From contig NW_027478894.1 of the NCBI RefSeq assembly GCF_051014685.1, positions 186,001-250,000 of the forward strand: 64,000 nt of DNA, read 5' to 3'. This DNA is from Ptiloglossa arizonensis (taxonomy: Eukaryota > Arthropoda > Insecta > Hymenoptera > Colletidae). Under the pieces are notes generated by a model. It had not been told where the DNA came from. It ran no database searches and saw only the letters and a list, made by a program, of their open reading frames with translations. Numbering within the stretch: the first letter of the stretch is position 1; every line of letters begins with the position of its first letter. The translations under genes and the position numbers were made by a program. Below are positions 13,661-28,617 of this stretch, one piece after another.

Positions 13661-16400
13661 TGTACGTTATACGTTATACGTTATACGTTATACGTTATTC
13701 GTTATACGTTATACGTTATACATTTCATGTTTTACGTTATACGTTATACGTTATACGTTATACGTTATACGTTACACGTTATACGTTATACGTTATACGT
13801 TATACGTTATACGTTATACGTCATACGTTATACGTTATTCGTAATACGTTATACGTGATACGTTATACGTTGTACGTTATACGTTATACGTTATACGTTA
13901 TACGTTATACGTTATACGTTATACGTTATACGTTATACGTTATACGTTGTACGTTGTACGTTTTACGTTATACGTTATACGTTATACGTTATACGTTATA
14001 CGTTATACGTTATACCTTATACGTTATACGTTATACGTTATACGTTATACGTTATACGTCATACGTCATACGTTATACGTTATACGTTATACGTTATACA
14101 TTATACGTTATACGATATACGTTATACGTTATGCGTTATGCGTTCTTCGTTACACGTTATACGTAATTCGGTATGCGTTACACGTTATACGTTATACGTT
14201 ATACGTTATACGTTATACGTTATACGTTATACGTTATACGTTATACGTTATACGTTATACGTTATACGTTATACGTTATACGTTATACGTTGTACGTTGT
14301 ACGTTGTACGTTATACGTTATACGTTATACGTTATACGTTATACGTTATATGTTATACGTTATACGTTATACGTTATACATAATACGTTATACGTTATAC
14401 GTTATACGTTATACGTTGTACGTTATACGTTATACGTTATACGTTATTCGTTATACGTTATACCTTATACATTACATGTTATACGTTATACGTTATACGT
14501 TATACGTTATACGTTATACGTTATACGTTATACGTTATACGTTATACGTTATACGTTATACGTTATACGTTATACGTTATACGTTATACGTTATACGTTA
14601 TACGTCATACGTTATACGTTATACGTTATACGTTATACATTATACGTTATACGATATACGTTATACGTTATGCGTTATGCGTTCTTCGTTACACGTTATA
14701 CGTTATTCGGTATGCGTTACACGTTATACGTTATACGTTATACATTATACGTTATACGTTATACGTTATACGTTATACGTTATACGTTATACGTTATACG
14801 TTATACGTTATACGTTATACGTTATACGTTATACGTTATACGTTATACGTTGTACGTTGTACATTGTACGTTACACGTTATACGTTATACGTTATACGTT
14901 ATACGTTATACGTTATACGTTATACGTTATACGTTATGCGTTATACGTTATACGTTATACGTTATACGTTATACGTTATACGTTATACGTTATACGTTAT
15001 ACGTTATACGTTATACGTTATACGTTATACGTTATACGTTATACGTTATACGTTATACGTTATACGTTATACGATATACGTTGTACGTTATACGTTATAC
15101 GTTATACGTTATTCGTTATACGTTATACGTTATACGTTATACATTACATGTTATACGTTATACGTTATACGTTATACGTTATACGTTATACGTTATACGT
15201 TATACGTTATACGTTATACGTTATACGTTGTTCGTTATACGTTATACGTTATACGTTATTCGTTATACGTTATACGTTATACGTTATTCGTCATAAGTTA
15301 TACGTTATACGTTATACGTTATACGTTATACGTTATGCGTTATAGGTCCTACGATATTCGTTATACGTCATACGTTATTAGTTATACGTTATACGTTATA
15401 CGTTATACGTCATAGGTTATACGTTATACGTTATGCGTTATACGTTATACGTTATACGTTATACGTTATACGTTATACGTTATACGTTATACGTTATACG
15501 TTATACGTTATACGTTGTACGTTATACGTTATACGTTATACGTTATTCGTTATACGTTATACGTTATACATTACATGTTATACGTTATACGTTATACGTT
15601 ATACGTTATACTTTATACGTTATACGTTATACGTTATACGTTATACGTTATACGTTATACGTTGTTCGTTATACGTTATACGTTATAAGTTATACGTTAT
15701 ACGTCATAGGTTATACGTTATACGTTACACGTTATACGTTATTCGGTATGCGTTACAAGTTATACGTTATACGTTATACGTTATACGTTATACGTTATAC
15801 GTTATACGTTATACGTTATACGTTATACTTTATACGTTATACGTTATACGTTATACGTTATACGTTATACGTTATACGTTATACGTTGTACGTTGTACGT
15901 TGTACCTTATACGTTATACGTTATACGTTATACGTTATACGTTATACATTACATGTTATACGTTATACGTTATACGTTATACGTTATACGTTATACGTTA
16001 TACGTTATGCGTTATACGTTATACGTTATACGTTATACGTTATACGTTATACGTTATACGTTATACGTTATACGTTATACGTTATACGTTATACGTTATA
16101 CGTTATACGTTATACGTTATACGTTATACGTTATACGTTGTACGTTATACGTTATACGTTATACGTTATTCGTTATACGTTATACGTTATACATTACATG
16201 TTATACGTTATACGTTATACGTTATACGTTATACTTTATACGTTATACGTTATACGTTATACGTTATACGTTATACGTTATACGTTGTTCGTTATACGTT
16301 ATACGTTATACGTTATTCGTTATACGTTATACGTTATACGTTATACGTCATAAGTTATACGTTATACGTTATACGTTATACGTTATACGTTATACGTTAT
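13661..16400 (+). repeat. Block B, first core unit (B1) and right flank
   Basis: Holds CATTTCA at 13721, A5G-A5G-CGTTTTA near 13946, W3 with CGTTACA near 14143 and 14689, CCTTATA-CATTACA at 14463, the A5G-A5G-CATTGTA marker at 14862, W2 near 15140 and the GGTCCTA form of W4 at 15345. The CATTGTA marker recurs at 21834, 24578 and 26139, so B1 is one of four core copies; the offset to the second is 6,972 bp. The right flank (about 15430-16400) has several W2 copies, C1A and C1G units and a further T6C-CGGTATG pair near 15740 that looks like a shortened W3. Confidence 0.65.
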
Positions 16401-18100
16401 GCGTTATACGTCCTAGGATATTCGTTATACGTTATACGTTATTAGTTATACGTTATACGTTATACGTTATACGTTATACGTTATTAGTTATACGTTATAC
16501 GTTATACGTTATACGTTATACGTCATAGGTTATACGTTATACGTTATGCGTTATACGTTATACGTTATACGTTATACGTTATACGTTATACGTTATACGT
16601 TATACGTTATACGTTATACGTTATACGTTATACGTTATACGTTATACGTTATACGTTATACGTTATACGTTATACGTTATACGTTATACGTTATACGTTA
16701 TACGTTATACGTTATACGTTATACGTTATACGTTATACGTTATACGTTATTCGTTATACGTTATACGTTATACGTTATACGTCATACGTTATACGTCATT
16801 CGTAATACGTTATACGTGATACATTATACGTTGTACGTTATACGTTATACGTTATACGTTATACGTTATACGTTATACGTTACACGTTATACGTTATACG
16901 TTATACGTTATACGTTATACGTTATACGTTATACGTTATACGTTATACGTTATACGTTATACGTTATACGTTATACGTTATACGTTATTCGTTATACGTT
17001 ATACGTTATACATTACATGTTATACGTTATACGTTATACGTTATACGTTATACGTTATACGTTATACGTTATACGTTATACGTTATACGTTATACGTTAT
17101 ACGTTATGCGTTATACGTTATGCGTTATACGTTATGCGTTATACGGTATGCGTTATACGTTATGCGTTATACGTTATACGTTATACGTTATACGTTATAC
17201 GTGATACTTTCTACGTTGTACGTTATACGTTCTACGTTGTACGTTATACGTTATACGTTATACGTTATAAGTTATACGTTATACGTCATAGGTTATACGT
17301 TATACGTTATACGTTATACGTTATACGTTATACGTTATACGTTATACGTTATACGTTATACGTTATGCGTTATACGTTATACGTTATACGTTATACATTA
17401 CATGTTATACGTTATACGTTATACGTTATACGTTATACGTTATACGTTATACGTTATACGTTATACGTTATACGTTATACGTTATACGTCATACGTTATA
17501 CGTTATTCGTAATACGTTATACGTGATTCGTTATACGTTGTAGGTTATACGTTATTCGTTATACGTTATACGTTATACGATATACGTTATACGTTATACG
17601 TTATACGTTATACGTTATACGTTATACGTTATACGTTATACGTCATAAGTTATACGTTATACGTTATACGTTATACGTTATACGTTATACGTTATACGTT
17701 ATACGTTATACGTTATACGTTATACGTTATACGTTATACGTTATACGTTATACGTTATTCGTTATACGTTATACGTTATACATTACATGTTATACGTTAT
17801 ACGTTATACGTTATACGTTATACGTTATACGTTATACGTTATACGTTATACGTTATACGTTATACGTTATACGTTATACGTTATACGTTATACGTTATAC
17901 GTTATACGTTATACATTATACGTCATACGTTATACGTTATTCGTAATACGTTATACGTGATACGTTATACGTTGTACGTTATACGTTATACGTTATACGT
18001 TATACGTTATACGTTATACGTTATACGTTATACGTTATACGTTATACGTTGTACGTTATACGTTATACGTTATACGTTATACGTTATTCGTTATACGTTA
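16401..18100 (+). repeat. A-type segment embedded in block B
   Basis: From W4 (16409) through the A7G dimer run (17102-17164) and the T4G+A7T marker (17522) to just before CATTTCA (18110), the word order follows A1/A2 positions 3025 to 4761. Offsets are 13,384, then 13,363, then 13,349 bp, shrinking by whole heptamers. The flanks carry B-type words. W4 here has a private change, GGATATT after CGTCCTA, which makes a CCTAGG hexamer at 16412-16417; I saw no other. This is either a copy moved from block A or a remnant of A into which B sequence was interleaved. Confidence 0.7.
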
Positions 18101-20870
18101 TACGTTATACATTTCATGTTTTACGTTATACGTTATACGTTATACGTTATACGTTATACGTTATACGTTATACGTCATACGTTATACGTTATTCGTAATA
18201 CGTTATACGTGATACGTTATACGTTGTACGTTATACGTTATACGTTATACGTTATACGTTATACGTTATACGTTATACGTTATACGTTATACGTTGTACG
18301 TTGTACGTTTTACGTTATACGTTATACGTTATACGTTATACGTTATACGTTATACGTTATACCTTATACGTTATACGTTATACGTTATACGTTATACGTT
18401 ATACGTTATACGTCATACGTTATACGTTATACGTTATACGTTATACATTATACGTTATACGATATACGTTATACGTTATGCGTTATGCGTTCTTCGTTAC
18501 ACGTTATACGTAATTCGGTATGCGTTACACGTTATACGTTATACGTTATACGTTATACGTTATACGTTATACGTTATACGTTATACGTTATACGTTATAC
18601 GTTATACGTTATACGTTATACGTTATACGTTATACGTTATACGTTGTACGTTGTACGTTGTACGTTATACGTTATACGTTATACGTTATACGTTATACGT
18701 TATACGTTATACGTTATACGTTATACGTTATACGTTATACGTTATACGTTATACGTTATACGTTATACGTTGTACGTTATACGTTATACGTTATACGTTA
18801 TTCGTTATACGTTATACGTTATACATTACATGTTATACGTTATACGTTATACGTTATACGTTATACGTTATACGTTATACGTTATACGTTATACGTTATA
18901 CGTTATACGTTGTTCGTTATACGTTATACGTTATACGTTATTCGTTATACGTTATACGTTATACGTTATACGTCATAAGTTATGCGTTATACGTTATACG
19001 TTATACGTTATACGTTATGCGTTATACGTCCTACGATATTCGTTATACGTTATACGTTATTAGTTATACGTTATACGTTATACGTTATACGTCATAGGTT
19101 ATACGTTATACGTTATGCGTTACACGTTATACGTTATACGTTATACGTTATACGTTATACGTTATACGTTATACGTTATACGTTATACGTTATACGTTAT
19201 ACGTTATACGTTATACGTTATACGTTATACGTTATACGTTATACGTTATACGTTATACGTTATACGTTATACGTTATACGTTATACGTTATTCGTTATAC
19301 GTTATACGTTATACATTACATGTTTTACGTTATACATTATACGTTATACGTTATACGTTATACGTTATACGTTATACGTTATACGTTATGCGTTATACGT
19401 TATACGTTATACGTTATACGTTATACGTTATACGTTATATGTTATACGTTATACGTTATACGTTATACGTTATACGTTATACGTTATTCGTTATACGTTA
19501 TACGTTATACATTACATGTTATACGTTATACGTTATACGTTATACGTTATACGTTATACGTTATACGTTATACGTTATACGTTATACGTTATACGTTATA
19601 CGTTATACGTTATACGTTATACGTTATACGTTGTACGTTATACGTTATACGTTATACGTTATACGTTATTCGTTATACGTTATACGTTATACATTGCATG
19701 TTTTACGTTATACGTTATACGTTATACGTTATACGTTATACGTTATACGTTATACGTTATACGTTATACGTTATACGTTATACGTTATACGTCATACGTT
19801 ATACGTTATTCGTAATACGTTATACGTGATACGTTATACGTTGTACGTTATACGTTATACGTTATACGTTATACGTTATACGTTATACGTTATACGTTAT
19901 ACGTTATACGTTGTACGTTATACGTTATACGTTATACGTTATACGTTATTCGTTATACGTTATACGTTATACATTACATGTTTTACGTTATACGTTATAC
20001 GTTATACGTTATACGTTATACGTTATACGTTATACGTTATACGTTGTACGTTATACGTTATACGTTATACGTCATACGTTATACGTTATTCGTAATACGT
20101 TATACGTGATACGTTATACGTTGTACGTTATACGTTATACGTTATACGTTATACGTTATACGTTATACGTTATACGTTATACGTTATACGTTGTACGTTG
20201 TACGTTGTACGTTATACGTTATACGTTATACGTTATACGTTATACGTTATACGTTATACGTTACACGTTATACGTTATACGTTATTCGTTATACGTTATA
20301 CCTTATACATTACATGTTATACGTTATACGTTATACGTTATACGTTATACGTTATACGTTATACGTTATACGTTATACGTTATACGTTATACGTTATACG
20401 TTGTTCGTTATACGTTATACGTTATACGTTATTCGTTATACGTTATACGTTATACGTTATACGTTATACGTCATAAGTTATACGTTATACGTTATACGTT
20501 ATACGTTATACGTTATGCGTTATACGTCCTACGATATTCGTTATACGTTATACGTTATTAGTTATACGTTATACGTTATACGTTATACGTCATAGGTTAT
20601 ACGTTATACGTTATGCGTTACACGTTATACGGTATACGTTATACGTTATACGTTATACGTTATACGTTATACGTTATACGTTATACGTTATACGTTATAC
20701 GTTATACGTTATACGTTATACGTTATACGTTATACGTTATACGTTATACGTCATACGTTATACGTTATTCGTAATACGTTATACGTGATACGTTATACGT
20801 TGTACGTTATACGTTATACGTTATACGTTATACGTTATACGTTATACGTTATATTTTATACGTTATACGT
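18101..20870 (+). repeat. Mosaic of A-type and B-type sequence
   Basis: Starts with B-type words (CATTTCA 18110, A5G-A5G-CGTTTTA near 18294, W3 with CGTTACA near 18488). It then runs through W4 at 19027 and W2 with TGTTTTA at 19314 in an order matching A4 (offset from 11894 to 19027 is 7,133 bp). It ends with CCTTATA-CATTACA at 20301 and W4 at 20525, again B-type. One W2 copy near 19691 has CATTGCA, a form I did not see elsewhere. An isolated CGGTATA lies near 20630. Confidence 0.6.
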
Positions 20871-23560
20871 TATACGTTGTACGTTATACGTTATACGTTA
20901 TACGTTATACGTTATTCGTTATACGTTATACGTTATACATTTCATGTTTTACGTTATACGTTATACGTTATACGTTATACGTTATACGTTATACGTTACA
21001 CGTTATACGTTATACGTTATACGTTATACGTTATACGTTATACGTCATACGTTATACGTTATTCGTAATACGTTATACGTTATACGTTATACGTTATACG
21101 TTATACGTTATACGTTGTACGTTGTACGTTTTACGTTATACGTTATACGTTATACGTTATACGTTATACGTTATACGTTATACCTTATACGTTATACGTT
21201 ATACGTTATACGTTATACGTTATACGTTATACGTCATACGTTATACGTTATACGTTATACGTTATACATTATACGTTATACGATATACGTTATACGTTAT
21301 GCGTTATGCGTTCTTCGTTACACGTTATACGTAATTCGGTATGCGTTACACGTTATACGTTATACGTTATACGTTATACGTCATAAGTTATACGTTATAC
21401 GTTATACGTTATACGTTATACGTTATACGTTATGCGTTATACGTCCTACGATATTCGTTATACGTTATACGTTATTAGTTATACGTTATACGTTGTACGT
21501 TGTACGTTGTACGTTATACGTTATACGTTATACGTTATACGTTATACGTTATACGTTATACGTTATACGTTATACGTTATACGTCATACGTTATACGTTA
21601 TACGTTATACGTTATACATTATACGTTATACGATATACGTTATACGTTATGCGTTATGCGTTCTTCGTTACACGTTATACGTTATTCGGTATGCGTTACA
21701 CGTTATACGTTATACGTTATACATTATACGTTATACGTTATACGTTATACGTTATACGTTATACGTTATACGTTATACGTTATACGTTATACGTTATACG
21801 TTATACGTTATACGTTATACGTTGTACGTTGTACATTGTACGTTACACGTTATACGTTATACGTTATACGTTATACGTTATACGTTATACGTTATACGTT
21901 ATACGTTATGCGTTATACGTTATACGTTATACGTTATACGTTATACGTTATACGTTATACGTTATACGTTATACGTTATACGTTATACGTTATACGTTAT
22001 ACGTTATACGTTATACGTTATACGTTATACGTTATACGTTATACGTTATACGTTATACGTTATACGATATACGTTGTACGTTATACGTTATACGTTATAC
22101 GTTATTCGTTATACGTTATACGTTATACATTACATGTTATACGTTATACGTTATACGTTATACGTTATACGTTATACGTTATACGTTATACGTTATACGT
22201 TATACGTTATACGTTATACGTTGTTCGTTATACGTTATACGTTATACGTTATTCGTTATACGTTATACGTTATACGTTATACGTCATAAGTTATACGTTA
22301 TACGTTATACGTTATACGTTATACGTTATGCGTTATACGTCCTACGATATTCGTTATACGTTATACGTTATTAGTTATACGTTATACGTTATACGTTATA
22401 CGTCATGGGTTATACGTTATACGTTATGCGTTACACGTTATACGTTATACGTTATACGTTATACGTTATACGATATACGTTATACGTTATACGTTATACG
22501 TTATACGTTATACGTTATACGTTATACGTTATACGTTATACGTTATACGTTATACGTTATACGTTATACGTCATACGTTATACGTTATACGTTATACGTT
22601 ATACATTATACGTTATACGATATACGTTATACGTTATGCGTTATGCGTTCTTCGTTACACGTTATACGTTATTCGGTATGCGTTACACGTTATACGTTAT
22701 ACGTTATACATTATACGTTATACGTTATACGTTATACGTTATACGTTATTCGTAATACGTTATACGTGATACGTTATACGTTGTACGTTATACGTTATAC
22801 GTTATACGTTATACGTTATACGTTATACGTTATACGTTATACGTTATACGTTATACGTTGTACGTTGTACGTTGTATGTTATACGTTATACGTTATACGT
22901 TATACGTTATACGTTATACGTTATACGTTACACGTTATACGTTATACGTTATTCGTTATACGTTATACCTTATACATTACATGTTATACGTTATACGTTA
23001 TACGTTATACGTTATACGTTATACGTTATACGTTATACGTTATACGTTATACGTTATACGTTATACGTTATACGTTGTTCGTTATACGTTATACGTTGTT
23101 CGTTATACGTTATACGTTATACGTTATTCGTTATACGTTATACGTTATACGTTATACGTTATACGTCATAAGTTATACGTTATACGTTATACGTTATACG
23201 TTATACGTTATGCGTTATACGTCCTACGATATTCGTTATACGTTATACGTTATTAGTTATACGTTATACGTTATACGTTATACGTCATAGGTTATACGTT
23301 ATACGTTATGCGTTACACGTTATACGTTATACGTTATACGTTATACGTTATACGTTATACGTTATACGTTATACGTTATACGTTATACGTTATACGTTAT
23401 ACGTTATACGTTATACGTTATACGTTATACGTTATACGTTATACGTCATACGTTATACGTTATTCGTAATACGTTATACGTGATACGTTATACGTTGTAC
23501 GTTATACGTTATACGTTATACGTTATACGTTATACGTTATACGTTATACGTTATACGTTA
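20871..23560 (+). repeat. Block B, second core unit (B2)
   Basis: From CATTTCA (20938) through two W3 copies (near 21308 and 21660), CATTGTA (21834), W4 (22338), a third W3 (22646), CCTTATA-CATTACA (22968) and W4 (23220). The next CATTTCA and W4 pair lies 2,695 bp further on (20938 to 23633; 20525 to 23220), and the CATTGTA marker 2,744 bp on (21834 to 24578). Together with B3 this forms a tandem pair with a period of about 2.7 kb. Its W4 at 22338 is followed by an ATGGG variant near 22405 instead of the usual ATAGG. Confidence 0.65.
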
Positions 23561-25130
23561 TACGTTATACGTTGTACGTTATACGTTATACGTTATACGT
23601 TATACGTTATTCGTTATACGTTATACGTTATACATTTCATGTTTTACGTTATACGTTATACGTTATACGTTATACGTTATACGTTATACGTTATACGTTA
23701 CACGTTATACGTTATACGTTATACGTTATACGTTATACGTTATACGTCATACGTTATACGTTATTCGTAATACGTTATACGTGATACGTTATACGTTGTA
23801 CGTTATACGTTATACGTTATACGTTATACGTTATACGTTATACGTTATACGTTATACGTTATACGTTGTACGTTGTACGTTTTACGTTATACGTTATACG
23901 TTATACGTTATACGTTATACGTTATACGTTATACCTTATACGTTATACGTTATACGTTATACGTTATACGTTATACGTTATACGTCATACGTTATACGTT
24001 ATACGTTATACGTTATACATTATACGTTATACGATATACGTTATACGTTATGCGTTATGCGTTCTTCGTTACACGTTATACGTAATTCGGTATGCGTTAC
24101 ACGTTATACGTTATACGTTATACGTTATACGTCATAAGTTATACGTTATACGTTATACGTTATACGTTATACGTTATGCGTTATACGTCCTACGATATTC
24201 GTTATACGTTATACGTTATTAGTTATACGTTATACGTTGTACGTTGTACGTTGTACGTTATACGTTATACGTTATACGTTATACGTTATACGTTATACGT
24301 TATACGTTATACGTTATACGTTATACGTCATACGTTATACGTTATACGTTATACGTTATACATTATACGTTATACGATATACGTTATACGTTATGCGTTA
24401 TGCGTTCTTCGTTACACGTTATACGTTATTCGGTATGCGTTACACGTTATACGTTATACGTTATACATTATACGTTATACGTTATACGTTATACGTTATA
24501 CGTTATACGTTATACGTTATACGTTATACGTTATACGTTATACGTTATACGTTATACGTTATACGTTGTACGTTGTACATTGTACGTTACACGTTATACG
24601 TTATACGTTATACGTTATACGTTATACGTTATACGTTATACGTTATACGTTATGCGTTATACGTTATACGTTATACGTTATACGTTATACGTTATACGTT
24701 ATACGTTATACGTTATACGTTATACGTTATACGTTATACGTTATACGTTATACGTTATACGTTATACGTTATACGTTATACGTTATACGATATACGTTGT
24801 ACGTTATACGTTATACGTTATACGTTATTCGTTATACGTTATACGTTATACGTTATACGTTATACGTTATACGTTATACGTTATACCTTATACGTTATAC
24901 GTTATACGTTATACGTTATACGTTATACGTTATACGTCATACGTTATACGTTATACGTTATACGTTATACATTATACGTTATACGATATACGTTATACGT
25001 TATGCGTTATGCGTTCTTCGTTACACGTTATACGTAATTCGGTATGCGTTACACGTTATACGTTATACGTTATACGTTATACGTCATAAGTTATACGTTA
25101 TACGTTATACGTTATACGTTATACGTTATG
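23561..25130 (+). repeat. Block B, third core unit (B3) with a partial third copy
   Basis: First member of a 1,561-bp tandem pair: CATTTCA at 23633, W3 near 24060 and 24411, W4 at 24186, CATTGTA at 24578. The right end (about 24840-25130) is an extra partial copy of 23890-24180, shown by W3 at 25012, exactly 952 bp (136 heptamers) after 24060. It breaks off before W4. So two unequal exchanges of different size lie next to each other here. Confidence 0.75.
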
Positions 25131-26570
25131 CGTTATACGTTATACGTTATACGTTATACGTTATACGTTATACGTTATACGTTATACGTTATACATTTCA
25201 TGTTTTACGTTATACGTTATACGTTATACGTTATACGTTATACGTTATACGTTATACGTTACACGTTATACGTTATACGTTATACGTTATACGTTATACG
25301 TTATACGTCATACGTTATACGTTATTCGTAATACGTTATACGTGATACGTTATACGTTGTACGTTATACGTTATACGTTATACGTTATACGTTATACGTT
25401 ATACGTTATACGTTATACGTTATACGTTGTACGTTGTACGTTTTACGTTATACGTTATACGTTATACGTTATACGTTATACGTTATACGTTATACCTTAT
25501 ACGTTATACGTTATACGTTATACGTTATACGTTATACGTTATACGTCATACGTTATACGTTATACGTTATACGTTATACATTATACGTTATACGATATAC
25601 GTTATACGTTATGCGTTATGCGTTCTTCGTTACACGTTATACGTAATTCGGTATGCGTTACACGTTATACGTTATACGTTATACGTTATACGTCATAAGT
25701 TATACGTTATACGTTATACGTTATACGTTATACGTTATGCGTTATACGTCCTACGATATTCGTTATACGTTATACGTTATTAGTTATACGTTATACGTTG
25801 TACGTTGTACGTTGTACGTTATACGTTATACGTTATACGTTATACGTTATACGTTATACGTTATACGTTATACGTTATACGTTATACGTCATACGTTATA
25901 CGTTATACGTTATACGTTATACATTATACGTTATACGATATACGTTATACGTTATGCGTTATGCGTTCTTCGTTACACGTTATACGTTATTCGGTATGCG
26001 TTACACGTTATACGTTATACGTTATACATTATACGTTATACGTTATACGTTATACGTTATACGTTATACGTTATACGTTATACGTTATACGTTATACGTT
26101 ATACGTTATACGTTATACGTTATACGTTGTACGTTGTACATTGTACGTTACACGTTATACGTTATACGTTATACGTTATACGTTATACGTTATACGTTAT
26201 ACGTTATACGTTATGCGTTATACGTTATACGTTATACGTTATACGTTATACGTTATACGTTATACGTTATACGTTATACGTTATACGTTATACGTTATAC
26301 GTTATACGTTATACGTTATACGTTATACGTTATACGTTATACGTTATACGTTATACGTTATACGTTATACGATATACGTTGTACGTTATACGTTATACGT
26401 TATACGTTATTCGTTATACGTTATACGTTATACATTACATGTTATACGTTATACGTTATACGTTATACGTTATACGTTATACGTTATACGTTATACGTTA
26501 TACGTTATACGTTATACGTTATACGTTATACGTTATACGTTATACGTTATACGTTATACGTTATACGTTA
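25131..26570 (+). repeat. Block B, fourth core unit (B4), second copy of the 1,561-bp pair
   Basis: Every marker of B3 recurs 1,561 bp (223 heptamers) later: CATTTCA 25194, W4 25747, CATTGTA 26139. The sequence between shows no visible difference in word order. The left junction, near 25130-25190, joins an A7G unit directly to the run before CATTTCA and lacks the usual A7T unit of W2. Confidence 0.75.
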
Positions 26571-27300
26571 TACGTCATACGTTATACGTTATACGTTATA
26601 CGTTATACATTATACGTTATACGATATACGTTATACGTTATGCGTTATGCGTTCTTCGTTACACGTTATACGTTATTCGGTATGCGTTACACGTTATACG
26701 TTATACGTTATACATTATACGTTATACGTTATACGTTATACGTTATACGTTATTCGTAATACGTTATACGTGATACGTTATACGTTGTACGTTATACGTT
26801 ATACGTTATACGTTATACGTTATACGTTATACGTTATACGTTATACGTTATACGTTATACGTTGTACGTTGTACGTTGTACGTTATACGTTATACGTTAT
26901 ACGTTATACGTTATACGTTATACGTTATACGTTACACGTTATACGTTATACGTTATTCGTTATACGTTATACCTTATACATTACATGTTATACGTTATAC
27001 GTTATACGTTATACGTTATACGTTATACGTTATACGTTATACGTTATACGTTATACGTTATACGTTGTTCGTTATACGTTATACGTTATACGTTATTCGT
27101 TATACGTTATACGTTATACGTTATACGTCATAAGTTATACGTTATACGTTATACGTTATACGTTATACGTTATGCGTTATACGTCCTACGATATTCGTTA
27201 TACGTTATACGTTATTAGTTATACGTTATACGTTATACGTTATACGTCATAGGTTATACGTTATACGTTATGCGTTACACGTTATACGTTATACGTTATA
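26571..27300 (+). repeat. Right end of block B, left end of the 13.7-kb duplicated segment
   Basis: Contains W3 (26650), CCTTATA-CATTACA (26972), W4 (27182) and the T4C-GGTTATA pair. It matches 22570-23300 with an offset of 4,004 bp (W3 22646 to 26650; CCTTATA 22968 to 26972). The same stretch recurs at 40266-40995 with an offset of 13,695 bp. About 26571 is the leftmost base for which that offset holds, because just to the left the words differ from those before 40266. Confidence 0.75.
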
Positions 27301-27993
27301 CGTTATACGTTATACGTTATACGTTATACGTTATACGTTATACGTTATACGTTATACGTTATACGTTATACGTTATACGTTATACGTTATACGTTATACG
27401 TTATACGATATACGTTGTACGTTATACGTCATACGTTATACGTTATTCGTTATACGTTATACGTTATACATTACATGTTATACGTTATACGTTATACGTT
27501 ATATGTTATACGTTATACGTTATACGTTATACGTTATACGTTATACGTTGTTCGTTATACGTTATACGTTATACGTTATTCGTTATACGTTATACGTTAT
27601 ACGTTATTCGTCATAAGTTATACGTTATACGTTATACGTTATACGTTATACGTTATGCGTTATAGGTCCTACGATATTCGTTATACGTCATACGTTATTA
27701 GTTATACGTTATACGTTATACGTTATACGTCATAGGTTATACGTTATACGTTATGCGTTATACGTTATACGTTATACGTTATACGTTATACGTTATACGT
27801 TATACGTTATACGTTACACGTTATACGTTATACGTTATACGTTATACGTTATACGTTATACGTTATACGTTATACGTTATACGTTATACGTTATACGTTA
27901 TACGTTATACGTTATACGTTATACGTTATACGTTATACGTTATACGTTATACGTTATACGTTATACGTTATACGTTATACTTTATACGTTATA

Positions 27994-28056
27994 CGTTATG
28001 CGTTATACGTTATGCGTTATACGTTATGCGTTATACGTTATGCGTTATACGTTATG
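27994..28056 (+). repeat. A7G dimer run, block C copy 1
   Basis: Five A7G units at 14-bp spacing (27994, 28008, 28022, 28036, 28050). All five are plain CGTTATG, unlike the block A runs whose fourth member carries a second change. Its partner at 29829 is identical except that the last member has lost a base. The equivalent position in C' (near 41690-41786) lacks the run. Confidence 0.85.
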
Positions 28057-28105
28057 CGTTATACGTTATACGTTATACGTTATACGTTATACGGTATACG
28101 TTATA

Positions 28106-28168
28106 CGTTCTACGTTATACGTTGTACGTTATACGTTGTACGTTATACGTTGTACGTTATACGTTGAA
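28106..28168 (+). repeat. Dimer run CGTTCTA, A5G x3, CGTTGAA at 14-bp spacing
   Basis: Five variant units alternate with canonical ones: CGTTCTA (28106), three A5G (28120, 28134, 28148) and CGTTGAA (28162). It recurs at 29940-30002 and 43109-43171. CGTTGAA followed by CGTTATA makes the hexamer AACGTT, which a canonical array does not contain. Confidence 0.85.
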
Positions 28169-28378
28169 CGTTATACGTTATACGTTGTTCGTTATACGTT
28201 ATACGTTATACGTTATACGTTATACGTTATACGATATACGTTATACGTTATACGTTATACGTTATACGTTGTTCGTTATACGTTATACGTTATACGTTAT
28301 TCGTTATACGTTATACGTTATACATTACATGTTATACGTTATACGTTATACGTTATACGTTATACGTTATACGTTATA

Positions 28379-28386
28379 CGTTATAA
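28379..28386 (+). other. Register break, 8-bp unit with an extra A (+1)
   Basis: The unit reads CGTTATAA. Units begin at positions equal to 1 modulo 7 before it and 2 modulo 7 after it. The extra A creates a 12-bp perfect palindrome, TATAACGTTATA. The same unit lies at 30213-30220 and 43382-43389 in the duplicate copies, so it is one event copied twice. Confidence 0.95.
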
Positions 28387-28617
28387 CGTTATACGTTATA
28401 CGTTATACGTTATACGTTATACGTTATACGTTATACGTTATACGTTATACGTTATACGTTATACGTTATACGTTATACGTTATACGTTATACGTTATACG
28501 TTATACGTTATACGTTATACGTTATACGTTATACGTTATACGTTATACGTTATACGTTATACGTTATACGTTATACGTTATACGTTATACGTTATACGTT
28601 ATACGTTATACGTTATA
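28387..28617 (+). repeat. Unbroken run of 33 canonical units
   Basis: 231 bp without any variant, one of the longest pure runs I checked. The paralogous run at 30221-30444 and its copy at 43390-43613 have 32 units, so one heptamer was gained or lost after duplication. Such runs are the likely sites of slippage and unequal exchange. Confidence 0.9.

Noticed and set aside
16412..16417. A single CCTAGG hexamer as a functional site
   Set aside because: It arises from one base change (GGATATT after CGTCCTA) in one W4 copy; no sign of function.
28379..28386. Extra-A palindromes as origins, hairpins or attachment sites
   Set aside because: A 12-bp palindrome is too short to claim a function, and copies are explained by segmental duplication. 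Kept only as a landmark.
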